Positions 26,944 through 35,461 of a stretch of DNA of 64,000 nt are shown in pieces. Every line of letters starts with the position of its first letter. Position 1 is the stretch's first letter. A program made the translations under genes and the position numbers. The stretch covers positions 1-64,000 of the forward strand of contig NZ_SAWZ01000013.1 in the NCBI RefSeq assembly GCF_004122095.1, in the 5' to 3' direction. This DNA is from Pseudoxanthomonas composti. Lineage in GTDB: Bacteria; Pseudomonadota; Gammaproteobacteria; Xanthomonadales; Xanthomonadaceae. The notes under the pieces are model-generated. The model saw nothing but the letters and a program-made list of their open reading frames with translations. It was not told the DNA's origin and searched no databases.

Positions 26944-29235
26944 ATGACTTGTGGGGCTTTCGCACCTTTGACCGCCCACGCGCCTTCCGGGATTCCTTTG
27001 AACGCCAAGCGCCACGAAGAACACGCTGTCGATCTCAGCAACTGTGCCCAGGAACCGATCCATCGGCCTGGTGCGATCCAGCCCTACGGTGCGGTCCTGG
27101 TGGTGGACGCCGAAAGCCTGCAGGTGCTGGAAGCGGCCGTCACCCGCCAGGAGATGCGCGAAGAGTTTGGCCCGTTGGTCGGCGCGCATGTCGGCGCGAT
27201 CTTCGACGGCTTCTTCGAACCGCGCTGCGGCGAGCTGCAAAAGCTCAAGGAAGGCCAGTCCCTGCTGATCGGCTCGTATCCCTTCGGCCGCGCTGGCGCC
27301 CATTACGTGCTGGCGCACCGCACGCCGGGGCTGGTGCTGATCGACATGGAAGAGCGGGTGCCGGGCGACGCCGGCACGCTCGAAGAGCTCTACCCCAGCA
27401 TCCAGGCCTGCATCGCGCAGATCGAACAGACCAGCGACACCATCGAGGCCTGCGCCATCGCCTCGGCCTACGTGCGCCAGCTGGCCGGGTTCGACCGCAC
27501 GCTGATCTATCAGTTCGACAGCCGCTGGAACGGCGCGGTGGTGGCCGAGCATCGCAACGAGCGCCTGCCGTCCTATCTGGGGCTGCGGTTCCCCGAGTCG
27601 GACATCCCAGCCCAGGCGCGCGAGCTGTATCGGCGCAACCGGGTGCGCCTGATCGCCGACAGCGACTACACCCCGGTGCCGTTCGAACGCGCCCCTGCCC
27701 GGCGCCAGCTCGAACCCACCGACCTGAGCCAGTCCATGTTGCGCAGCGTCTCGCCCATGCATCTTCAGTACATGAAGAACATGGACACCGGCGCCTCGAT
27801 GTCGATCTCGATCATCAGCGAAGGGCAGCTGTGGGGGCTGATCTCTTGCCATAACCTGGAGCCGATGCGGGTGCCGGTGCATGTGCGTACCGCCTGCGAA
27901 TTCATCGGGCAGATCCTGTCCCTGCAGATCGCGCTGAAGGAGCGCGCGGTCTCGGTGGAGAAGCGCATCGCCCGGCGCGCGGTGCAGGTGCGGTTGCTGG
28001 GTCACATGGCCGGCACCGAGGATTTCATCAGCGCACTGGGCCGCGAGGAGGAAAGCCTGCTGGGGCTGACCTCGGCCACCGGTGCGGCCATCGTCCACAA
28101 CGGCCAGTGCATCCGGCTCGGCGCCTGCCCCTCGACCCGGCAGATCGAGGAGATCGTGCAGTGGCTGGGCAGCAGGACCCCGCAGGAAGAGATCTTCAGC
28201 TCGCATGCCCTGGGTGCCGAATGGGCGCCGGCGCTGGCCTTCGCCGACGTCGCCAGCGGGCTGCTGGCCATTTCCATCTCGCAGCTGCACGACAGCTTCG
28301 TCCTGTGGTTCAGGGGTGAGGTCGTGCAGACCGTCAACTGGGGCGGCGACCCGCGCAAGGGCAGCCACGGGCAGTCGCCATCGCCGCGCATGTCCTTCGA
28401 GAGCTGGAAGGAAACGCTGCGCCACCAGTCGCTGGAATGGGACGAGCTGGACCGCGACGCGGCCCTGGAGCTGCGCGCGGCCATCGTCGACATCGTGCTG
28501 CGCAAGGCCGAAGAGCTGGCCGCGCTCAACGAACAGCTTGTCCGCAGCAACAAGGAGCTGGAGGCCTTCTCCTACTCGGTCAGCCACGACCTGCGCGCGC
28601 CTTTCCGGCACATCGTCGGCTACTCGGACCTGCTGGAGACCTCCCTGGGCGACCGCCTTACCGACGAGGAGCGCCGCTACCTCAGCACCATCGTCGAATC
28701 GGCCACCTCGGCCGGCACCCTGGTCGATGACCTGCTGAGTTTTTCGCAGATGGGGCGCTCGGTCATCACCCCGACGCCGATCGACAGTGGCGAGCTGGTG
28801 CGCGAGACCATCCGCAAGCTGGCGATGGAGGCGGCCGGCCGCAATATCGAGTGGGAGATCGGTCCGCTGGATCCGGTCCAGGCCGACCCCGGCATGCTGG
28901 GCCTGGTCTGGCAGAACCTGATCGCCAACGCGATCAAGTTCACCCGCGACCGCGACCCGGCGCGGATCGCGATCCGCTCGGTGCGGGTGGACGAGGAGAT
29001 CCGCTTCACCGTGCAGGACAACGGCTGCGGCTTCGACATGCGCTACGTGGACAAGCTGTTCGGCGTGTTCCAGCGGCTCCACCACAGCGATGAATTCGAA
29101 GGCACCGGCATCGGCCTTGCCAACGTGGCGCGCATCGTCTCGCGCCACGGCGGCCGGGTCTGGGCGGAAAGCCAGATCGGCCATGGCGCCAGCTTCACCT
29201 TTGCCCTCCCCCTGTCTAACGGAGCCTCCTCATGA
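26944..29235 (+). CDS. bphP: Bacteriophytochrome histidine kinase
   Basis: Red/far-red light sensor kinase, 763 residues. A PAS domain (about 30-140) carries the biliverdin-linking Cys34 in DLSNCAQEPIHRPGAIQPYG. The GAF domain (about 163-330) has LRFPESDIPAQARELY, a variant of the usual PASDIP, and ISCHN for the chromophore His. A PHY domain follows (about 340-515), then HisKA with His548 in SYSVSHDLRAPFRHI. The HATPase (about 640-758) has QNLIANAIKF and GTGIGLA. The start is uncertain: ATG 26944 gives a length close to DrBphP, and TTG 26998 would put the Cys at residue 16. No haem oxygenase gene lies nearby. The ATGA overlap with the next gene indicates a coupled signalling operon. Confidence 0.93.
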   Translation: MTCGAFAPLTAHAPSGIPLNAKRHEEHAVDLSNCAQEPIHRPGAIQPYGAVLVVDAESLQVLEAAVTRQEMREEFGPLVGAHVGAIFDGFFEPRCGELQKLKEGQSLLIGSYPFGRAGAHYVLAHRTPGLVLIDMEERVPGDAGTLEELYPSIQACIAQIEQTSDTIEACAIASAYVRQLAGFDRTLIYQFDSRWNGAVVAEHRNERLPSYLGLRFPESDIPAQARELYRRNRVRLIADSDYTPVPFERAPARRQLEPTDLSQSMLRSVSPMHLQYMKNMDTGASMSISIISEGQLWGLISCHNLEPMRVPVHVRTACEFIGQILSLQIALKERAVSVEKRIARRAVQVRLLGHMAGTEDFISALGREEESLLGLTSATGAAIVHNGQCIRLGACPSTRQIEEIVQWLGSRTPQEEIFSSHALGAEWAPALAFADVASGLLAISISQLHDSFVLWFRGEVVQTVNWGGDPRKGSHGQSPSPRMSFESWKETLRHQSLEWDELDRDAALELRAAIVDIVLRKAEELAALNEQLVRSNKELEAFSYSVSHDLRAPFRHIVGYSDLLETSLGDRLTDEERRYLSTIVESATSAGTLVDDLLSFSQMGRSVITPTPIDSGELVRETIRKLAMEAAGRNIEWEIGPLDPVQADPGMLGLVWQNLIANAIKFTRDRDPARIAIRSVRVDEEIRFTVQDNGCGFDMRYVDKLFGVFQRLHHSDEFEGTGIGLANVARIVSRHGGRVWAESQIGHGASFTFALPLSNGASS

Positions 29236-29705
29236 GAGATCTCAGACCCATCCTGCTCGTCGAGGACAATCCCAAGGATGCCGAGCTGACCCTCACCGCG
29301 CTGTCGCGCTGCCAGCTGCTGAACAAGATCGTCCACGTGCGCGACGGCGCGCTGGCGCTGGACTACCTGCGCTGCGAAGGCAGCTTCGCGCAGACCCACC
29401 ACGGCGACCCGGCGGTGGTGCTGCTGGATCTGAAGCTGCCCAAGGTCAATGGCCTGGAGGTGCTGGAAGCGGTGCGCGCCGATGCCGACCTGCGCAGCAT
29501 CCCCATCGTGATGCTGACCTCCTCCAAGGAGGAGCAGGACCTGGTCAAGAGCTACAAGCTGGGCGTCAATGCCTTCGTGGTCAAGCCGGTGGACTTCAAG
29601 GAGTTCTTCGCCGCCATCCAGGGGCTGGGCATGTTCTGGGGCATCACCAACCAGCCGCCGCCACCGACCGGCCATCGCTACAAGGGCGCAGCGGCGAGTG
29701 AGTGA
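29232..29705 (+). CDS. Phytochrome-associated single-domain response regulator (Rcp1 type)
   Basis: A 157-residue receiver-only protein of the Rcp1/BphR type. Acidic pocket VEDNPKD, phosphoacceptor Asp in VVLLDLKLPKVNG (near residue 65), MLTSS and Lys in VVKPVDF. The C-terminal extension (GLGMFWGITNQPPPP) is the dimerisation tail typical of phytochrome response regulators. It starts inside the bphP stop (ATGA) and its own stop is overlapped by the following kinase, so all three should be made in fixed proportion. Expected to take phosphate from the phytochrome kinase. Confidence 0.93.
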   Translation: MRDLRPILLVEDNPKDAELTLTALSRCQLLNKIVHVRDGALALDYLRCEGSFAQTHHGDPAVVLLDLKLPKVNGLEVLEAVRADADLRSIPIVMLTSSKEEQDLVKSYKLGVNAFVVKPVDFKEFFAAIQGLGMFWGITNQPPPPTGHRYKGAAASE

Positions 29706-32115
29706 GGTCTTGCAAGCGCCGACCATCAGGATCCTGATGCTGGAAGATAGCGCGCTGGATGCGGAGCTGATCAGCGTGCATCTGGCCAACGCCGGCCTGC
29801 AGTTCGTCAAGGAACGGGTGTGGACGCGCCAGGACTACGAGCGCCTGCTGGCGGCCGGGAACTTCGATGTGATCCTGGCCGACCACGTGCTTCCGGCCTT
29901 CGATGGCGATACCGCCCTGGAGCTGGCGGCGGTGGCCGCGCCGGATGTGCCCTTCATTTTCGTCTCCGGCACCCTGAGCGAGGAAGCGGCGGTGCGCGCG
30001 CTGAAGAAGGGCGCGGTGGATTACGTGGTCAAACAGCGGCTGCAACGGCTGCCCGACGCGGTCGAGCGCGCCTTCCTCGAAGCGGACAAGCGCCGCCAGC
30101 TGGCGCAGGCGCAGGCCGGCCTGGCGCGGCAGCGGGCGCAGCTGGAGCTGATCACCGATTCGCTCCCCGCGCTGATCGCGCACCTGGATCCGCAACACCG
30201 CTTCCTGTTCTCCAACCAGCGCATTGCGCCCTGGCTGGGCGTGAGCAGCGCGCAGGCCCTGCACCAGCCGGCCAGCGCGGTGTTCGGCGATGCGATCTTC
30301 GCGGCGATCCAGCCGCAGCTGGCCAGGGCCGCCGCCGGCGAGCGCGTGAGTTTCCAGGCGCATTTGGACCGGCGGGAACCGGACAGCGTGGCCCAGGTGG
30401 ACTGCGTGCCCGAGTTCTCCGAAGCCGGCCAGCTGACCGGCTATTACCTGCTGGCCATCGATGTCACCTCGCTCAAGCGCGCCCAGACCCAGCTGGAGCA
30501 GAGCAATCAACACCTCGAAAGCGAGGTCTCACGGCGTACCCAGGACCTGCGCAGAAGCCAGGAGACGCTGGCGGCCATCTTCGAATCGGCCTACCAGCTG
30601 CAGCAGATCATCAGCCCGCAGGGCACCATCCTGGATGCCAACGTCGCTTCGCTGGCGGCGATCCTGGCGCCCAAGCAGGAGGTCATCGGCCTGCCCTACG
30701 CCAACTCGCCCTGGTTCTCCGGCACCGACGGCGCCAGCGAACTCATCGAGCGCGCGCTGGAGCGCGGCAGCCGCCGCGAGCACACCCGCTACGAGCTTGA
30801 ACTCAACCTGCCCACTGGCCGCAGGAGCTTCGACTTCTCCCTGCGGCCGCTGCTGGACCCGAACGGGGCGGTCAGCGCGCTGGTGGCCGAGGCGCTGGAG
30901 ACCACCGAGCGCCGCCAGGCCGAGCACGCGCTGCGGCAGGCGCAGAAGATCGAGGCGGTGGGCCAGCTGACCGGCGGGGTGGCCCACGACTTCAACAACA
31001 TCCTGACCATCATCACCGGCAACATCGACCAGGCCCGGCTGATGCTGGACAACCCCAAGTTCCAGCATCGCGTGCCGCGGGCGCTGGACAGCGCGCAGAA
31101 GGCGGTGCTGTCGGCCGCCAACCTGACCCAGCGCCTGCTGGCTTTCTCGCGCCGGCAGCCGCTGAAGAGCCGCACCCTGAGCGTCAACCGCCACCTGAGC
31201 GAATGGGAAGACATGCTGCGGCGCGCGCTCGGTGAGCTGGTGCGGCTGGAAGTGGTGCAGCAGGAAGACCTGTGGCTGATCGAGGTCGACCCCAGCCAGC
31301 TGGAGGCCAGCATCCTCAACCTGCTGGTCAACGCCCGCGACGCCATGCCCCAGGGCGGCACGCTGGAACTGGAGACCAGCAATGGCCTGGTCGATGCGCA
31401 GGACGCGGCCGCCTATGACGGCCTGGAGCCGGGGGAGTACGTGCTGCTACGGGTCACCGATTCGGGCACCGGCATTCCCGAGCACGTGGTCGGCCGCATC
31501 TTCGAACCCTTCTTCACCACCAAGGAAGTCGGGCGTGGCACCGGCCTGGGCCTGTCGATGGTCTATGGGTTCGTCAAGCAGTCCAAGGGCCACGTGGTGG
31601 TGCGCTCGTCCCCGGGCAAGGGCACGACCTTCACCCTGATGTTCCCGCGCGCGGCCGGCAACGTGACCGACGAGGAGCCGGCCGGCAACATGGCCCTGGA
31701 CGAGGCCAGCTGCGAAGGCACGATCCTGGTGGCCGAGGACAACGACGACGTTCGCGCCTACGTGGTGGAAACCCTGCGCTATGCCGGCTATCGGGTGCTG
31801 GAGGCGCAGGACGGCGCCACCGCCCTGAGCCTGCTGTCCAGGCCGGACCGGTCCATCGACCTGCTGTTCTCCGACATCGTCATGCCGGGCATGAGCGGCT
31901 GGGAACTGGCCCGCCAGGCGCGGGCGATCGACCCGGACCTGCGCCTGCTCTTCGCCTCGGGTTACCCGCGCGACATCGACATGGACCAGTACAAGGCCAG
32001 CGCCACGACCATCGTCGCCAAGCCCTTCACCCGGGCCAAGCTGCTTGGCGCGATTGCGCACGCCCTGGCCGCGCGCTCGCCGGCGCGGCCGGCGGTGCCG
32101 GTGGCCGAGCCCTAG
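29698..32115 (+). CDS. Hybrid histidine kinase REC-PAS-PAS-HisKA-HATPase-REC
   Basis: An 805-residue cytoplasmic signalling protein. An N-terminal receiver (about 8-125) has MLEDSALD, Asp in VILADHVLPAFDG and VSGT. Two PAS-like domains (about 150-265, 290-400) are followed by HisKA with GGVAHDFNNIL (about 420). The HATPase (about 530-645) has LLVNARDAMP, DSGTGIP and GTGLGLSM, and a C-terminal receiver (about 678-790) has AEDNDD and LLFSDIVMPG. No membrane segment. GTG 29698 overlaps the preceding stop by 8 bp (GTGAGTGA), coupling it to the phytochrome genes. The N-terminal receiver probably takes signal from the phytochrome or feeds back on it. Confidence 0.92.
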   Translation: MSEVLQAPTIRILMLEDSALDAELISVHLANAGLQFVKERVWTRQDYERLLAAGNFDVILADHVLPAFDGDTALELAAVAAPDVPFIFVSGTLSEEAAVRALKKGAVDYVVKQRLQRLPDAVERAFLEADKRRQLAQAQAGLARQRAQLELITDSLPALIAHLDPQHRFLFSNQRIAPWLGVSSAQALHQPASAVFGDAIFAAIQPQLARAAAGERVSFQAHLDRREPDSVAQVDCVPEFSEAGQLTGYYLLAIDVTSLKRAQTQLEQSNQHLESEVSRRTQDLRRSQETLAAIFESAYQLQQIISPQGTILDANVASLAAILAPKQEVIGLPYANSPWFSGTDGASELIERALERGSRREHTRYELELNLPTGRRSFDFSLRPLLDPNGAVSALVAEALETTERRQAEHALRQAQKIEAVGQLTGGVAHDFNNILTIITGNIDQARLMLDNPKFQHRVPRALDSAQKAVLSAANLTQRLLAFSRRQPLKSRTLSVNRHLSEWEDMLRRALGELVRLEVVQQEDLWLIEVDPSQLEASILNLLVNARDAMPQGGTLELETSNGLVDAQDAAAYDGLEPGEYVLLRVTDSGTGIPEHVVGRIFEPFFTTKEVGRGTGLGLSMVYGFVKQSKGHVVVRSSPGKGTTFTLMFPRAAGNVTDEEPAGNMALDEASCEGTILVAEDNDDVRAYVVETLRYAGYRVLEAQDGATALSLLSRPDRSIDLLFSDIVMPGMSGWELARQARAIDPDLRLLFASGYPRDIDMDQYKASATTIVAKPFTRAKLLGAIAHALAARSPARPAVPVAEP

Positions 32116-32190
32116 GGTCTTCACCCTTTCCTGCCGGTCTCATCTGCACGCTGGGCCATCGGTCCTGCCAGGACCTGCGGAGGTGAAGGG

Positions 32191-32580
32191 ATGCACACGG
32201 TGCCACGCGTGCTGGTGGTGGAGGACCACGCGCTTGTTGCGGAGACCATCCGCATGACGCTGGAGCAGAACGGATTCGAGGTCGCGGTGGAAGGCGATGG
32301 CCTCAATGGACTGGCGCGGGCGGTGCAGAGCCCCTTCGACCTGCTCATCGTCGATGTCGACCTGCCGCTGCTGGATGGCGTGCAGCTGTGCAACAGGATC
32401 CGGGATGCACGGGACCACACCCTGCCCGTCATCATGCTGACCGGGCGCGCACACCCGGCCGACAGGGCCGCGGGCCTGGAGGCTGGCGCGGACATCTACA
32501 TGACCAAGCCCTTCGAGGGCGGCGATCTGATCGGCAATGTCAGGCGCCTGCTGGCCATGGACGCTACCACCGCGCCGTAG
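32191..32580 (+). CDS. Single-domain response regulator
   Basis: A 129-residue receiver-only protein: VVEDHALV, phosphoacceptor in LLIVDVDLPLLDG (near residue 54), MLTGRA and Lys in YMTKPFEG. There is no output domain, so it acts as a phosphorelay shuttle or through protein contacts. It lies 75 bp after the hybrid kinase on the same strand and is plausibly the last member of the phytochrome operon. GGAGGTGAAGGG, a strong ribosome binding site, lies about 5-13 bases before ATG 32191. Confidence 0.9.
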   Translation: MHTVPRVLVVEDHALVAETIRMTLEQNGFEVAVEGDGLNGLARAVQSPFDLLIVDVDLPLLDGVQLCNRIRDARDHTLPVIMLTGRAHPADRAAGLEAGADIYMTKPFEGGDLIGNVRRLLAMDATTAP

Positions 32581-32675
32581 TCAGGCGCCGACGACGCGAA
32601 AGTTCCCTCGCGCCGCGGAATCACCACATGCTCACGCCCCTGGCGCCACACTCTGCCCGCTAACAGGGGGTAAGT

Positions 32676-33164
32676 GTGAAGTTTCTTTTCGCGAGCGCCG
32701 CGTCGCTCGCCGTGTTGACCGTGTCCTGCACCAGCCTGATGCCGGTGGCGCAGTCCAAGCTGGGTTACGGCAAGCATCTGGCCTCGCGCAATCCGGTGGT
32801 CTCTGCGTTCTCCGGACCGGTCCTGGACCCAGGTGTGCAAAGCGCGCTGCGCGACCTGCAGGCGTCGGCCTTGCTCAATTGCATCGGTGCCGATGCGACT
32901 GCCCCGGGCCCAGCCGAGGGACGCGCGCGCGTGGATTTGACCGACGCCTCCCGCTATGAAGCACTGTATGCGCAGCTGCATGCGCAGCCGGATCTCCAGC
33001 GGGCGCTTGCGCTGATGCAGGCTGCAGAGATGGCATGCGGCAACGGCGCTGCGCAGCGCATCGCGCATCTGCAACGCGCGGCCTTCGCGCTGGACCGACA
33101 GATCGATGTCGCACGAGGTGAGCCATCCAGCCTCCCCCACGATGACGGCGTGGTGGTCCGCTAG
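32676..33164 (+). CDS. Small exported protein, possible lipoprotein
   Basis: 162 residues starting with GTG 32676, preceded by CAGGGGG about 6 bases away. The N-terminus (MKFLFASAASLAVLTVSC) is a signal peptide. Cys18 could be lipidated, although TVSC is a weak lipobox, with Thr at -3. The mature part is helical, with two further Cys (LLNCIGA, AEMACGNG) about 50 residues apart that might form a disulfide. No recognised domain. Small envelope proteins flank it. Confidence 0.68.
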   Translation: MKFLFASAASLAVLTVSCTSLMPVAQSKLGYGKHLASRNPVVSAFSGPVLDPGVQSALRDLQASALLNCIGADATAPGPAEGRARVDLTDASRYEALYAQLHAQPDLQRALALMQAAEMACGNGAAQRIAHLQRAAFALDRQIDVARGEPSSLPHDDGVVVR

Positions 33165-33292
33165 CGCAACCTCGCGACGAGGGCAGCGCTCGCCAATGCG
33201 TTGCCTGCGCCAGCCGACCGCCATCCCGATGTACACGGCTATCACCCGCCACCGGCAACACTGACGCTCCCCCTCCTGTTGGAAGACGCGTT

Positions 33293-33409
33293 ATGGACGG
33301 TTTCATGCCGTGGGTCGTTGGGCTTTTCATCCTGCTGATCGTGGTGGTCTTCGCGCTGGTGACCAAGGCCAAGAAAAACAGGAACCGGCCTGGCGCGGAC
33401 AAGCCCTAG
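33293..33409 (+). CDS. 38-residue single-pass membrane protein
   Basis: Very short frame with ATG 33293, preceded by TTGGAAGACGCGTT (GGAAG, spacing about 8). The product begins MDGFMPWVVG, then a hydrophobic segment LFILLIVVVFALVT (about 11-24), then a strongly basic tail (KAKKNRNR). This is the layout of a small inner membrane protein with the C-terminus in the cytoplasm. It sits alone between the exported protein gene and the second SDR. Conservation is untested. Confidence 0.55.
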   Translation: MDGFMPWVVGLFILLIVVVFALVTKAKKNRNRPGADKP

Positions 33410-33648
33410 GGCTTTTGCGTTGCCGGGCGCCCTGCGTCAACGTCGCCGTGCGCCCGCACGTGTGCACGTCCGCGGCGAGCATGCGGTCGTGAAGATTTCC
33501 GCAGGTCGCAAGGTTGCCGATGCACAGCGCGTCCTTGCCCGGCCGCTGAGCGTCACCCACATGTGAGCATCCACGCGGCCGCGCTTCACCGGCACGGCAA
33601 CACGTCACTAGCATCATCACGGTTCCCTTAGCGGCCAATGGCGACCCC

Positions 33649-34548
33649 ATGTCCTCAGCGAACCAATACACGATGCGCAATCCCCTCACCCAGTTTCCGC
33701 AGCCGGAGTTTCCGGGCCAGACCCAGGAACCGCCCGGCACGGTGCATGCACTGGAGCCTGCGGCCGATCATGGCGAGAAGACCTACGTAGGTTTCGGGCG
33801 ATTGGCAGGCCGCAAGGCGCTGGTTACGGGCGCCGACTCCGGCATTGGGCGCGCCACCGCCATCGCCTTCGCCCGTGAAGGTGCCGATGTTGCCCTGAAC
33901 TACCTGCCGGAAGAAGAAGCCGATGCGGCCGAGGTGGTGCAGCTGATCGAGGCGGAGGGTCGCAAGGCGATCAAGCTGCCCGGCGACCTGCAGGACGAGG
34001 CGTTCTGCCAACGCCTGGTGGCCGACGCGGTCCAGGGCCTGGGCGGGCTGGATATCCTGGCCAACATCGCCGGCAAGCAGACCGCGGTGGAGGACATTGC
34101 CGACATCACCACCGAACAGCTGGATGCGACGTATCGCACCAACGTCTACTCGTTGTTCTGGATCTGCAAGGCGGCCATCCCGCACCTGCCGGCGGGTGCG
34201 GCGATCATCAACACCGGGTCGATCCAGTCCTACCAGCCCTCTCCCAACCTGCTGGACTACGCCTCGACCAAGGCGGCCATCGTGAACTTCACCAAGTCCC
34301 TGGCACAGCAGCTTGCCAGCAAGGGCATCCGCGTCAACGCGGTGGCGCCGGGCCCGGTCTGGACGCCCCTGCAGCCCAGCGGCGGTCAGCCGCCGGAAGA
34401 CATTCCCTCCTTCGGCTCGGAGACCCCGCTCAAGCGCGCTGGCCAGCCGGTGGAGATGGCGCCGCTCTACGTCATCCTCGCAAGCCAGGAAAGCAGTTAC
34501 GTGACGGGCGAAGTCTTCGGTGCGACCGGCGGCTTGCTGTTGTCCTGA
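33649..34548 (+). CDS. SDR-family oxidoreductase (YghA-like), paralogue 2
   Basis: A 299-residue SDR of the same subgroup as 25230-26105: an N-terminal extension ending [20 protein letters not shown], cofactor motif TGADSGIG, then NIAG in place of NNAG. Catalytic Ser is in NTGSIQSY and Tyr/Lys in YASTK. The end reads [14 protein letters not shown] 33673 in frame is an alternative start eight residues in. The gene is monocistronic, with a strong intrinsic terminator 20 bp after its stop. Substrate not predictable. Confidence 0.92.
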   Translation: MSSANQYTMRNPLTQFPQPEFPGQTQEPPGTVHALEPAADHGEKTYVGFGRLAGRKALVTGADSGIGRATAIAFAREGADVALNYLPEEEADAAEVVQLIEAEGRKAIKLPGDLQDEAFCQRLVADAVQGLGGLDILANIAGKQTAVEDIADITTEQLDATYRTNVYSLFWICKAAIPHLPAGAAIINTGSIQSYQPSPNLLDYASTKAAIVNFTKSLAQQLASKGIRVNAVAPGPVWTPLQPSGGQPPEDIPSFGSETPLKRAGQPVEMAPLYVILASQESSYVTGEVFGATGGLLLS

Positions 34549-34568
34549 TCGGATCGTTGGCTGTTTGA

Positions 34569-34611
34569 CGCCAGGGGAAATCTTCTGCTTCCCCTGGCGC
34601 GCTTTTTCTTT
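34569..34611 (+). terminator. Rho-independent terminator of SDR paralogue 2
   Basis: An 11-bp perfect stem (CGCCAGGGGAA / TTCCCCTGGCG) with a 9-base loop, followed by CGCTTTTTCTTT. The best intrinsic terminator in the window, 20 bp past the SDR stop. Confidence 0.87.
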
Positions 34612-34696
34612 CAGAGGATGCTTGCTGTGGCGCAAAGTCCGGTTGTGTCCTCGGGGTCGCCGCCGATGGGCAACCGAGGCGAGACCGCCGACTGGA

Positions 34697-34921
34697 TCAG
34701 CCCGCTGCGCCCGGATTCTCCGGCATGATGCCGTGGCGCTCCAGTAACTCGCCCACTTCGCGATTGATCCGCGCCACCTGTTCGGGCGGTGCAGTCCCCA
34801 CGATCCGTCCTGCTTCTGCCATGACTCGCGTGGCGAACGATGGGTCGCCCGCTGCGCCATTGGCCAGCATGCGCTCGAGTGCGTCGAGCATGTGATGCAA
34901 GCTCCTGGTGTCTGAACTCAT
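34697..34921 (-). CDS. Small helical hypothetical protein
   Basis: 74 residues, MSSDTRSLHHMLDALERML and then helical, with INREVGELLERHGIMPEN near the end. No signal peptide or domain. ATG 34921 is preceded by GAGGAG at good spacing, which defines the start although the frame is open further. It is convergent with SDR paralogue 2. Confidence 0.65.
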   Translation of the reverse strand: MSSDTRSLHHMLDALERMLANGAAGDPSFATRVMAEAGRIVGTAPPEQVARINREVGELLERHGIMPENPGAAG

Positions 34922-35461
34922 ATGAGGCTCCTCGGCTCTGTGGGGTGTGCTGACCCGACGACCTTCGGTCAGGCCATGGCCGTCGATGCGCGCGCGAAGA
35001 AGGGTGTTCCCGTCCTGACGCATTCGGATGCGGCCGTCAGTGCCAATAGTGAGCTGCCTTACGTAGCGCGGAGTGATTGCGGGCGCAGCTGGCATTGCGG
35101 GCGACTTTGTTGCATGCAGAGCGCGGAAGCTAGTGGCCTCCTCGCCTGGAGATTCAAAGCCAGACCCATCAGCGAGCGGGTTTATGGCAAACGCCCCTTC
35201 GCGGCTGAAGCCGCTCCCACAAAGGGGGTGGGCATCTCGCAGGGGCGTGAAGGTTTGGAAGGCTGACTGCACCCAGACGCAGGCGGGTGTAGCGATACGC
35301 CATTTTGAAGCTCCCTCAGGTCGCAGCACCGGCGTGGCGTGTCACTGCATTTTTTGCGTGCCCGACACTTGTGTCCATGCGACGAACAAACGCGCGCCAT
35401 GCAAGCGCAATCGTGAATCCAATCACAATCGATTGACGGTGCCATTCATAGCTTCAGTGCA
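34922..35461. other. Intergenic region before the PIG-L/GT2 cassette
   Basis: 540 bp between divergent genes. It contains a half REP-like element at 35192-35220. The last 120 bp before 35462 are AT-richer (GTGAATCCAATCACAATCGA) and presumably contain the cassette promoter. A TTGACG at about 35434 lacks a properly spaced -10. No gene is supported. Confidence 0.5.
35192..35220. repeat. REP-like half element, copy 4
   Basis: Contains only the right arm of the family: CGCCCCTTCGCGGCTGAA followed by GCCGCTCCCAC. The left arm is missing or too diverged to recognise. Confidence 0.65.

Noticed and set aside
26575-29184. An 869-codon minus-strand frame opposite the phytochrome gene
   Set aside because: Antisense of bphP; composition biased to Gln, His and Arg, with no recognisable motif.
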